This document shows positions 55,524 through 64,000 of a stretch of 64,000 bases of DNA, one piece after another; positions within the stretch are counted from its first letter, which is position 1; the number at the start of each line of letters is the position of its first letter. The stretch comes from Pedinophyceae sp. YPF-701 (Eukaryota > Chlorophyta > Pedinophyceae). The notes below the pieces were generated by a model. It was not told the DNA's origin. It saw nothing but the letters and a program-made list of their open reading frames with translations, and did not search any database. The position numbers and the translations under genes were made by a program. Where the stretch lies: NCBI GenBank assembly GCA_916048055.1, contig CAJZHL010000003.1, positions 1,302,001 to 1,366,000 of the forward strand. Direction: 5' to 3'.

Positions 55524-56412
55524 CGTCAGCTCTCAGCGGCGAGCTGATGAGAGACGGGGGAGACCATCGCAACGAGCCTCTCAGGCCGCGCAAACGGCGG
55601 CGCGATCAGACCGACGGGACAATGACAGCAGGCGCTTGCTCGCCGTGCGGCGGCGTGGCCAGGCACTGCGTGCGCTGCGCGGCGCGTCCGTCGTCACTCG
55701 CTGGGAGTGGATGGCCACCGAGCCTCCTGCCTCGGAGACGCCCCGCGCGCCGCCCGGGCCGGCTGTCGTGCATCGCACAGCCTTCAGCGCGACTGTGTGA
55801 GCGCAGAAAATGCGGAATGTGCATCCGCGCGCGTGCGTCTCACCTGACGCGCCGGCCCCTGGAGTTGGCCCATGGAATGTTGCACCTCGCCCCCGACGAC
55901 CCGGGCCTGGCCGCGACGCGCGCGGGCCGCCATCCCCGTGCCTTGCTGTCCGTCTGCGCGGCGTGCGATCGCCCCGTCGAGGCCTGCGCGGGGGCCAGCC
56001 GGAGGGCTGACACCATGGCGCGGCTGGGAGCGCCGATGCGGAGGAAGCGCTGCCCGCACGGGGCGCCAACGTACTGCATGGTGGATGCTCGCGCCACGCT
56101 GGCGACCCCGGCCATGTCGCGCGCGCACCGCGGCGCCTGTCTGACCGACCGCGACATCACTGGGGAGGAGGCCTCTGGCCGCGCTGGGCGGTCATTGCGA
56201 GCTGGCCGCGCCTGGTTGCCTCACGCTGGCGGGTACGCATAGAGGATCACCCCAGGCTCCTCACGCCCTCACTTCACGGCCTGTAGCGACGCAGGCAGAG
56301 GCCTGTAGCGATCCACCGATAGATTCTGAACGCCCCGCTGCGGCGCTGTCCCTGACGCTCGCATTGATCCCGCCCTAGGAGCGCTTCCTACAGCGTGTGT
56401 GGGCTAGCTGTC
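55524..56412. other. Divergent intergenic region, GlyRS / hydrolase
   Basis: 890 bp between two start codons pointing apart. No exon or repeat was recognised; both promoters must lie here. Confidence 0.45.
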
Positions 56413-58181
56413 ATGCTGTCGTGCTCGCCAGCGCGGCTACAGCGCGCTCTGGGCTGCGATGGGTGCTCTGTGCGGCCTAGGGTTGATTTGCAGCGTCGGA
56501 ACCTGCGAGTCTGCGCGTCCGGCGCGGCCAGCAGTAGGAAGTTCCCAGCCTGGATGCCATCGCAAATAGAAGAAATCGTCGAACCCGCCTGCCTGTCCAT
56601 GGCAGAGGGGCTGCAGGTACTCGTCCCAATCCGCCACGAATTCTCCCACCACGTGCGTTCAAATCCTCTGACCTGGACGCGAGAAGAACTACTCACAAAT
56701 GGGTGATTTGTTGACACCGCAGAGGGATCCGCTGAACGTCGAGGGCCTCGCAGACCCCGTCAACACCTCGTACGCTGCAGGCGGGAGCCCCGAGACCGGG
56801 AACCCGCCCATCGTGCTGCTGCACGGCTTCGACAGCAGCTGCCTTGAGTTCCGGCGACTGTTCCCGCTCTTGTCTGAGAGGACCGACACCTACGCAGTGG
56901 ACTTGATCGGGTGAGTCGCACGCACTGCGCGTTTTGACTCTCGTGCGACGAGCACCGTCCGCTGCCTGCGAACAACGAATTGTCCCGCGTCGCTGCCCGC
57001 CCCACAGGTGGGGCTTCACTGAGACCGGCCACACGGACGACGGCGCCGTGGAGGGCCCCCCGATCGGCCCCGACCAGAAGCGCGCGCACCTGTACGCGTT
57101 CTGGGAGCAGAAGCTGCAGAAGCGGAAAATGGTCCTCGTCGGCGCCTCGCTCGGTGCGCCTCCCTCGCACTGCAGCTTTCGCAGCGTTGCCGCGGCGCCC
57201 AGCACGTGCAAGGGAGCTCGCTTGTGTCTTGCTTTCGATGTTGGACACCACGAGGGCTCTGGTGCTGCTGTCGCAGGTGGCGCGACCGCCATCGACTTCG
57301 CCGTCGAGCACCCCGAGGCCGTCGAGCGGCTTGTTCTCGTGGACAGCCAGGTCAGTGCTATAGCGCATCCAAGCATCAGGCCACGTCTGAGCTCGCACCG
57401 TCTGTCGGCACGAGACAGTCGCAGACGTCAGAACGTCGGAACTGCGTCCGTGCGCGTGTGCGCCGTGAACCGCCACGTTTCGTCGCGTGCAACGTTGCAG
57501 GCGTTCATCGATGGTGTTGACTCAATGTGGAAGCCGCTCGCCATGATGGGCCTCTCGGTCCTCCAGTCCAAGCCGGTACGTGCTGCCCTGGTCCACCCGC
57601 GCGCCCAGCACTTTCATGCAGTGTCTCGAACAAGACCGGGCCAGTGTTCAAACCCTCCCCGCAGCTGCGCGACCTCGCGAACAAGATGGCGTACTACGAC
57701 AAGGAGCGCCTGGCGACCAAGGACGCCATGCACGTCGGCAGGCTGCACACGTTCATGCCGGGATGGAAGGAGGCGGGTTTCGCGTTCATGGAGTCTCAGG
57801 GTTACAAGATCTCCAAGAAAGTCAGCCAGGTGAGCCGCCGACCCGCGACTCGACGGTGACTGCGTCGCGTGCAGTGTCATGAAGTGCGCAGCTCCCTCCT
57901 CACAAGCGCTCGGGTCGCCCGACAAGTGCCTGTCTTGAACAACCTCGCTCCGAGCGCAGATCTCGGTGCCCACCCTGATCTGCTGGGGCCGCCAAGACGA
58001 AATCCTCGACCCCGCGAACGCCAAGAGGTTCGAGGAGGAAATCGAGGGGTCGAAGCTCGTGTGGCTCGAGGAGTGTGGGCACTGCGGCCACCTTGAACAG
58101 CCCCAGCGACTTGCAGCGGAGATCTTCGACTTCATGTCCATCGAGGCGGCGCAGCCTGAGCTCGCGGCCAAGCAGAGCTGA
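56413..58181 (+). CDS. Plant-type alpha/beta hydrolase, probably plastid
   Basis: Seven exons, 56413-56616, 56723-56910, 57008-57153, 57277-57350, 57501-57575, 57665-57829 and 57960-58181, give 357 residues with all phases matching. The start MLSCSPARLQRALGCDG is basic and serine-rich, like a transit peptide. FPAWMPSQIEEIVEPACL matches a helix before the fold in plant homologues. The fold shows PIVLLHGFDSSCLEFRRLFP, YAVDLIGWGFTETG, the nucleophile elbow VGASLGG, acid WGRQDEILDP and CGHCGHLEQP with the catalytic His. The Ser-Asp-His triad is complete. The substrate is unknown; relatives include plastid acyl or chlorophyll-metabolism hydrolases. Confidence 0.88.
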
Positions 58182-58223
58182 GGGGAGCGTAGGTCTGTCA
58201 ACCGAGCAACGTGACTCACGATG

Positions 58224-59786
58224 TCAGTCGTCACAGCGATCGCCGTCACCAGCAAGAGATGTTTTGCAGCACCAGATCGTCAGCGCATTCAACTGCCACT
58301 CGTCCGGACGCGTGTCGAGCTTCTGCTCATCCGCCTCGTCGGCGCCTGCGAGGCGCCGGCTGCCCGACGCAGTTGCAAGCAGAGGAAGGCTTGGATGGAA
58401 GTTGCAGCCATTAGACGTGTCGTGAGACGCCCTGAACGACGCTCTCCTTTCCCCCGACGACACCTCGAAGACGTCCACACACCCGCTCTGCCCCCCCGTG
58501 GCCAGATGAGAGCCGCTCGGGTCCACGTCGAATTGTATCCACTGCGTTGTTTGTTCTGTGTCTCGAGACATGGATATCAGCGGAGCTGACGTTGCGCGCA
58601 TGTCCCACAGGTGCATCTGCGCGTCCGATCGTGCCCCCGTGATCAGATACCAGCCGTTGTCGGTGAACTGGACCTGCGTCACCCCGCCCCGGTGGGCGCG
58701 GAGCACACATGAAAGCTGCCCCGCAGACGGGTCCACGAGGCCGACGGCGCCAGAGTAGCTACCAGCTGCGACGAGGTCGAACTCCTCCGCGCTTGCGAGG
58801 CACGATATGATTCCCGACAGCGAGCGTTCCGACCGCTTGCGGTGCACACTTATGGTCGTGCAGTCCCTGCACGAACATTTTCGGGCTCGGGGCGTCTCGT
58901 GAGCTCGCTGGACGCAGCAGGGGGTTGAGAGCATGCTCAGGTCGATCACGTGCCTGCCGGGTCGCGAGATGTCGAAGAAGCTTATTCGCTTGCTGGACGC
59001 TGTGAGCAAACACGATCCTCCCCTGGCGAACGCGAGCGACACCTGCGGGTCGACCTCGTCCTTGTCGTTGTGCGCCACGTACGACGCGCGCAGTGTCCCG
59101 TCGAGCCCGTCCCACAGGTGCGTGGGCTGGTTGCGTGACGTGGTCGCTATGCAGCACGTCTGCGGGTCCGCAGCCCTCATCCCCGGGAACCATGCGTACG
59201 AATATATCAGCTCCCCGACGAAGGGCCGGCTCAGCTCTCCCCAGCTCGCCACGGGCTCCCGCGCGCCGCCGCTGGCGTCCGGCACCTGCACGCTCGAGCG
59301 TGTGCTGCTGTGAGACGACAACATCAGCGACGTCACGCCGACGTGCTTCCACGCGAGCGGGGGCCGTGCTCTGACCTCGGACCACCCCTGCTCGCACGCA
59401 TCGACAGCCCGCTGCTCGCACCCGAACACTCGGAGGCACGCGTCGTCGCCTGCAGGCGCGGACCCCTGGTGCAAGCTGTCAGAGGTTGGCACTGTCATGG
59501 GGCACGGCGGTGGCCGCGTGCTGCGCTGCAGGCCCGTCAACGTACCGGCCGTGGCGAGGCAGCTGCCGTCAGGGGACCATCGAACGCCCTTGAGGAAGTT
59601 GGACTGCGGGCACTCGTCGTACACCAATTCTCCCTCCTCCCCCCGGAACCCTCTCCAGTAGGAAACGACGGGCTTTGGCGGGTCAGCGAAGTCCAAGCGG
59701 TCGATCATACCATCACCCTGTTTGCGGGATATCCCGGCCTGGGCCCCGCTCACTTCGGTATCGCTTGAGGAGCAAGCGAAGTGCAT
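58224..59786 (-). CDS. TCAB1/WRAP53 (WDR79) telomerase Cajal-body WD40 protein
   Basis: In animals TCAB1 binds the CAB box of scaRNAs and telomerase RNA and brings them to Cajal bodies. The frame is open for 520 codons, but three introns of 3n length are likely: 59545-59450 (96 bp), 59342-59286 (57 bp) and 58949-58836 (114 bp). Splicing leaves about 431 residues. Diagnostic blocks are NFLKGVRWSPDGSCLATAG, SRNQPTHLWDGLDGTLRASY, SGIISCLAS, SYSGAVGLVDPSAGQLSC, LRAHRGGVTQVQFTDNGWYL, GARSDAQMHLWDMR and FDVDPSGSHLATGG. HPSLPLLATASGSR closes the propeller. Its 3' end is 42 bp from the hydrolase stop (convergent). Confidence 0.88.
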   Translation of the reverse strand: MHFACSSSDTEVSGAQAGISRKQGDGMIDRLDFADPPKPVVSYWRGFRGEEGELVYDECPQSNFLKGVRWSPDGSCLATAGTLTGLQRSTRPPPCPMTVPTSDSLHQGSAPAGDDACLRVFGCEQRAVDACEQGWSEVRARPPLAWKHVGVTSLMLSSHSSTRSSVQVPDASGGAREPVASWGELSRPFVGELIYSYAWFPGMRAADPQTCCIATTSRNQPTHLWDGLDGTLRASYVAHNDKDEVDPQVSLAFARGGSCLLTASSKRISFFDISRPGRHVIDLSMLSTPCCVQRAHETPRARKCSCRDCTTISVHRKRSERSLSGIISCLASAEEFDLVAAGSYSGAVGLVDPSAGQLSCVLRAHRGGVTQVQFTDNGWYLITGARSDAQMHLWDMRATSAPLISMSRDTEQTTQWIQFDVDPSGSHLATGGQSGCVDVFEVSSGERRASFRASHDTSNGCNFHPSLPLLATASGSRRLAGADEADEQKLDTRPDEWQLNALTIWCCKTSLAGDGDRCDD

Positions 59787-60252
59787 GCTCCTGCGCGCCC
59801 GGTCAGCGTCGCTGTCGAGTATTTTCTGATCGGAGAGGGTGTGCTAGGCGATCGGCATGCACTGAAACTGTCCAGCGCGCACCACGGATGCAACACTGAA
59901 GCCGCCAGGAGGTAGCCCGGGCGAGCGCCTGATTCCTGCTTCCACCTTGCATGCATCAGGCCACTCCCCCGGCTGCATGCAGGGGCGCGCCCGCGGTGTG
60001 CGCGCGGCACCGCTGCGGAGAAGGACTCTGAAAACTTTGGTGCTCACGCCGGGTCGAATCACGACGCATAGCTGCCTCTTTGGCGCCAGGTGTTCCCCAG
60101 TTCGCCCAAACGGGCGCCTCCACGACGCAGAGGTGCTGGAATCGCAGAAGAAAGCGGTCAGGCCGTTCGTGGGTAGAGATCTCGTCCGGCTGGCAGGACT
60201 CTGTGGTCACGCACGATAGTGAGGCCGGCGGTTCGGTGAGAGTGCAGCACCA
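59787..60252. promoter_or_regulatory. Divergent interval, TCAB1 / membrane-protein gene
   Basis: 466 bp between two start codons pointing apart. No other feature was recognised. Confidence 0.45.
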
Positions 60253-61462
60253 ATGACCGGCCGGCCGTTAGCGCTGCTGTTGCTGGTTTTAGGCGCCGTG
60301 TTGCTCCTCGGGCGCGTCGTGGAAGGCATCGACTATGAGCGAGGGGACTTCGTGAGCGTCTCAAGTCGAGCCCAGTACGGGGGGAAGCGCACCAAGTGGC
60401 AGGATCTGTTGTGGCGACACTGCCCGAAGTTTGGGCAAAACGCAGGTTCGGAACAGCGCGCTCGCGCACCGCCAGCGACAGAGCAGGCACGCCTGTCGTC
60501 GCGCTGCGGGGCCGGCGGCGACCCGGTGCCACGCACCGGTGTGTCTCTGGTGTGTGCAGTTGTGGCAGTGCCCGTACCGGAGCCGTTCGAGTGGAGCCCG
60601 GGCGACACGTACAAGATCATGCTGGGGTTCGACAACCACCGCGTGCACACGACGTGGGCCGAGGTCCTCGGGCGGTCGCTGCGGCAGCGGTTCCCCAAGA
60701 AGGACCTGCTGGTGCCGATGCTCGAGGTCAGCTTCGACTTCGCGGGCAAGAACATCCGCGCCGTGCGGAGCCAGGTCGTGCCCGTCCCGCAGGACTACCT
60801 CCCCGCGCACCCGACGCTGATCGGGGAGTTCCAGAACGACGGAGTGTGGCCCAAGCACGTCCTCATCAGGTGCGACGGGGGGGCGCGAGCGCGGCGGCGA
60901 CTCCGACGGGCGCGGCGGCGACTCCGACGGGCGCGGCGGCTGATGGCTGTGCGTTCCGCGGCGCGGCGCGTGGTGTGCAGGTACACGTGGAGGGACGTGT
61001 CGGGCGTGGATGTGCACGTGGGGCTGTACCTGGTGTTCGTCGTGGGGGGGCTGCCGGCGGTCGCGCTGATGGTCAAGGCGCTGCTCGCGTCGAACGTAAG
61101 CCCCGGATTCGCGGGGGATATGCAGGGGTGGCGTTTCACACGTGCGGCGAAGCTTACTGGCCCCCTCATCTGCCACCCACGGGCTCCTGCAGGTAACGCA
61201 GCTGCTGGAGGACACAGAGGAAGAGGACGACCAGGGTGTGCTTGACGAGGGGATCGAGCGCGACGTTTCGCAGGCCGTGACGCACACCGGGACCTCGCAG
61301 GGTCTGACCCACCAGCGCCACGCAGCAGCAAGGTCGCCAGCGGCCGCCGCGCCCCCGCCGATGATGGCTCCAGCGCCGGGGGGCAACGCGCCGCTGCCGC
61401 CGCCGATCGGAACGCGCCGCCCGCTGCCGGCGCAACCAGCACGCGGCATCAAGGCGGACTAG
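60253..61462 (+). CDS. Two-helix membrane protein, unidentified
   Basis: Four exons, 60253-60445, 60560-60869, 60981-61095 and 61193-61462, give 295 residues. An N-terminal signal or anchor (ALLLLVLGAVLLLGRVVEG) is followed by a luminal-looking domain: DYERGDFVSVSSRAQYGGKR, WQDLLWRHCPKFG, PFEWSPGDTYKIMLGFD, then PVPQDYLPAHPTLIGEF and GVWPKHVLIRYTW. A second helix follows (VGLYLVFVVGGLPAVALMV). The acidic, then Pro/Ala-rich tail (LLEDTEEEDDQG to RGIKAD) would be cytosolic. The domain has a defined, conserved look, but I cannot name the family. Its stop lies 224 bp from the kinesin stop on the other strand. Confidence 0.75.
60889..60939 (+). repeat. 21-bp minisatellite in an intron
   Basis: The unit gcgcggcggcgactccgacg (plus one g) is present about 2.4 times head to tail inside intron 2 (60870-60980) of the membrane-protein gene. 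Length variation here would not affect the protein. Confidence 0.85.
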
Positions 61463-61686
61463 GGAAGCATGCTCTCCATGTGCACAGATGCAACGGGACG
61501 AAGCTGGCTCTGGAGCAGTCACTGGATGACAGGATGGCAAGCGCCATCTACTGGCTCACAGCGGGTCCAGCGCGGGCTGTGAACCCGACGCATCCACACC
61601 GTTCACTGCTTGCATTGCTTGTTTCCCTAGCTGGCCAGGCACCGGCGGCGCGAGTATGTATGTCCGCGGCGCGCTGCCCAGTGGGC

Positions 61687-64000
61687 TCAGCGCGCACGCC
61701 CACGCAGCCTGGTGTTGTACGGGCGCGGCGGGACGGCGCTGCCCCGCGGGGTGTTGCCAGTGCTGCGTTTCCCCGCTGTTGCCGCGCGCAGCCGCGAGGC
61801 TGGCGTCGTCGGGCGCTTGTCCGTGGGGGATTCGGCGTACAGCAACGCGCTGTCCATCTCCGCGAGGGCCACCAGAGAGCGCTTGCGGCTCCGGAAGGCG
61901 CGGAGCTTCTCGCTGCCGGTCGTGGGGAGGGCGGCGACGGGGCCTGGCTCCTGGGAGGACCTCCGCGTCCGGGCGCGCGTGCTGGGCCCGGCGTCGCTGG
62001 GTGGGCGCGGTGGCCTGTGGCCGCGCTCGGTCTGCGGGTGGTGGTGGATCGAGAGGGCATGAGTCAACACCAAGCACGAGGGCACCGCTGCGACAGCGCG
62101 TGTCGTCGCTGGGCAACGCTCACCATCGCGCCAGACGGATGAGGGCTCGTTTCCTGCAAGGGGTGCAAGTCCCAGCCCGTGCCCGACGGTTGTCGCGAGA
62201 GGGCCGTGGGGAGGTCAGCAAGCTGGGTCTCCAGGGCGATGAGGCCTTCCGCGAGCTTGTTCCGCGATGACTTGCGCGCAGCGACGACCCGCGAGCGCCG
62301 CAGCGGGCTCTTGCCCGGCGGCGGTGCGTTCGTTGGCATCTGTACCGGCGGTGGCCCTGACACCGCCTCATCGCCGTCCACGGAGTGCTCTTTCGCCATT
62401 GAATCGCCGTTCATGGACACGTCGATCGGGTGCGAAGGGAGGTCTGAGGCGGGCGTGCCAGGCACCTGCAGCCTGCCATGTTCGACCCCCTCGTCCGCGG
62501 TGGCAGGAGCGCACGCGCCATTGGCTCCCTGGCGCAGGCGCTGCTGGAGGGCCGCGATGGCCCTGTCCCTGATGTCCACCTCGGTGCGTAACGCGAGCAT
62601 CTGCGATCGAGACCGGCAGCGCTTTGCATTGTGATGGAGAGATCGGATCATCGCCTGTGAAGACACGCAGGGGCGTGCGATCCGTGCCAGCGCACCTGCT
62701 CCTGCATGAGGGCGACCTCCATCTGCGACTCCTCGAGCAAGCGCTGCAGCTCCCGCGCGTCGTCCTGGTTGTGTGGCGACGTGCCCATGTCCTGCAGCTC
62801 CTGTGCCTGCAAGTTGGAGGGGAACTTCTCCGAGTCGGTCGCGCGCACGAGCCCACGAGCCACGCACGTCACGGCCCAGGCGACAGACAAGGGCGCACCT
62901 CGGTCATCTCCTGGAGACGCGCACGGAGCTGTCGGATGGTGTCCTCGTTCTGTGCACAACGCGCGCAGTCGGCGCTCGAATGCGGCCTCTCGATGTAGCG
63001 CGGGCCGTTTCCAAGCTGCGGACGTCGCAGAACGGGCGATGCCGTGAGTCGACGCCGCGGTCAGGGGTGGGCGATTTGCAACGGCGGGGCAACACCGTGG
63101 GGGAGCAAACCTTGACAGTAATGCGCTTGGCTCGGTTGGCCCAGTGGAGGGTGTTGAAGGTCTCGCCGATGGAGGAGCTGGACGGCGACACGTTCGCGAT
63201 CATGACCGTCTTGCACGTGCCCCCGAGGGAGTCCTTGAGCAGCTTGGTGAGCTTGCTGTTGCGGTAGGGGATGTGGGACTTGCCGTCCGCCAGCGCGCTG
63301 ATGCAGCTGCTGAGCGCCAGGAGCGACCGGTTGATGTTCGCGCCCTCGACGGTCCGCTGGCTGCGGCCCTCGGTGGCGATGTGCCGCTCGGAGCCCGCCA
63401 GGTCGATCAGCGACAGCTTCCCGGCGATTTCCCGCCCCTGCGTGTCCGTCGCCGACACGTTCACCTGCAGCACCGCGTGCGACCGCGACGACACCGCGTT
63501 GCAGCGCGTCGCCTCCGTGGTGCGCCGCCGGTTGCCCACGTGCAGCATCCGCATCACGTCCCCCGCCGACCGCGCCTCCACCAGCGTCAGCCCCGCGACC
63601 ACGACCCCGCGCTGGTCCTCCCGCACGTCCAGCGGCTTCGACGAGCTCGTGAGGAGGTCGCGCACCGCCTCGTTGTACACCTCGAGGTACGACAGCTTCA
63701 CCTGGAACGCGGAGAACTCTGGCCCCGCCAGCTTGTCGTACAGGTCGCACAGCGCCAGGACCATGACGCCCGGCTCGCGCTCGGAGCCCAGCATCGTGTG
63801 CGTCTTCCCCGCGCCCGTCGCGCCGTAGCAGAAGCAGCACGCGTTGTGCCCCTGCAGCACGTCGTCCACCAGCGCCGCACACGACGCCTGGTACACCTCC
63901 AGCTGGCCCGACTGCGGACCGAACACCGCGTCGAAGCTGAACGGCCGGCACTGCACGCGCTGCTTGCGCAGCACGTCGCCCTCCGCGCAGAACTCCGACA
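61687..64000 (-). CDS. Kinesin-8-like motor (KIF18/19 type), 5' end beyond the window
   Basis: The motor exon runs from beyond 64000 to 63111. It shows YGATGAGKTHTMLG (P-loop), NAVSSRSHAVLQV (switch I), LSLIDLAGSERHIATEG (switch II), NINRSLLALSSCISALADG, HIPYRNSKLTKLLKDSLGG and NTLHWANRAKRITVK. The KSHIPYRNSKLT and TVMIANVSPSS pattern fits kinesin-8, which walks to plus ends and often shortens microtubules. Further exons in phase are 63015-62899 (RYIERPHSSADC), 62806-62696, 62600-62124 and 62031-61687. The first two of these carry coiled coil and the last a basic tail ending YNTRLRGRAR. A role in spindle or ciliary length control is possible. The N-terminal strand of the motor is outside the window. 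Confidence 0.9.

Overview
The window looks like a compact, GC-rich nuclear region of a photosynthetic green-lineage alga that builds (or retains genes for) motile cilia. Genes lie on both strands and are cut by short GT-AG introns, mostly 60-320 bp, with reading phases that close exactly across the junctions given here. A Y3IP1-like photosystem I assembly factor, a fused alpha-beta glycyl-tRNA synthetase of the plastid type, a DGS1-like protein and a group-I-type bZIP point to the green lineage. A CFAP221/PCDP1 homologue and a PG-P (SHIPPO) repeat protein point to a cilium. Family names come from remembered sequence features, not from a search; the genus cannot be told from this window.

Layout. 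1-11,900: a DGS1-like gene runs off the left edge (-). It is followed by a block bounded by two direct 1.32-kb copies of the promoter plus 5' half of a Golgi syntaxin (SYP3/Sed5) gene. Between the copies lie an AT-richer stretch, a broken leucine-rich-repeat (LRR) gene made of 135-bp units, and an intact LRR paralogue. The right-hand copy is the complete syntaxin gene. 12,900-24,100: a bZIP factor (-), a tandem pair of MsrB methionine sulfoxide reductases, the RtcB RNA ligase and a SET-domain (Rubisco-LSMT-like) methyltransferase. 24,300-31,000: the SART1/Snu66 splicing factor (-), an unidentified coiled-coil gene (-) and a small membrane-anchored DUF4258-like protein. 31,200-38,300: two neighbouring ciliary genes. 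38,600-47,800: a 98-residue unknown, Y3IP1 (-), DDRGK1/UFBP1 (-) and DDB1 (+), the last two head to head. 48,000-52,000: a decayed tandem-repeat beta-helix gene and a dispersed repeat. 52,000-64,000: plastid-type GlyRS (-), a plant-type alpha/beta hydrolase (+), TCAB1/WRAP53 (-), an unidentified membrane protein (+) and a kinesin-8-like motor (-) that runs off the right edge.

Functionally most genes are housekeeping: splicing (SART1), RNA ligation (RtcB), scaRNA/telomerase RNA handling (TCAB1), ubiquitin and UFM1 conjugation (DDB1, DDRGK1), vesicle fusion (SYP3), plastid translation and PSI assembly (GlyRS, Y3IP1), and cilia/microtubules (CFAP221, PG-P protein, kinesin-8). The accessory-looking parts are the LRR block inside the syntaxin duplication, the beta-helix array, the MsrB pair and the DUF4258 gene. 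In this sequence the high GC content leaves very long antisense frames open; these were treated as shadows.
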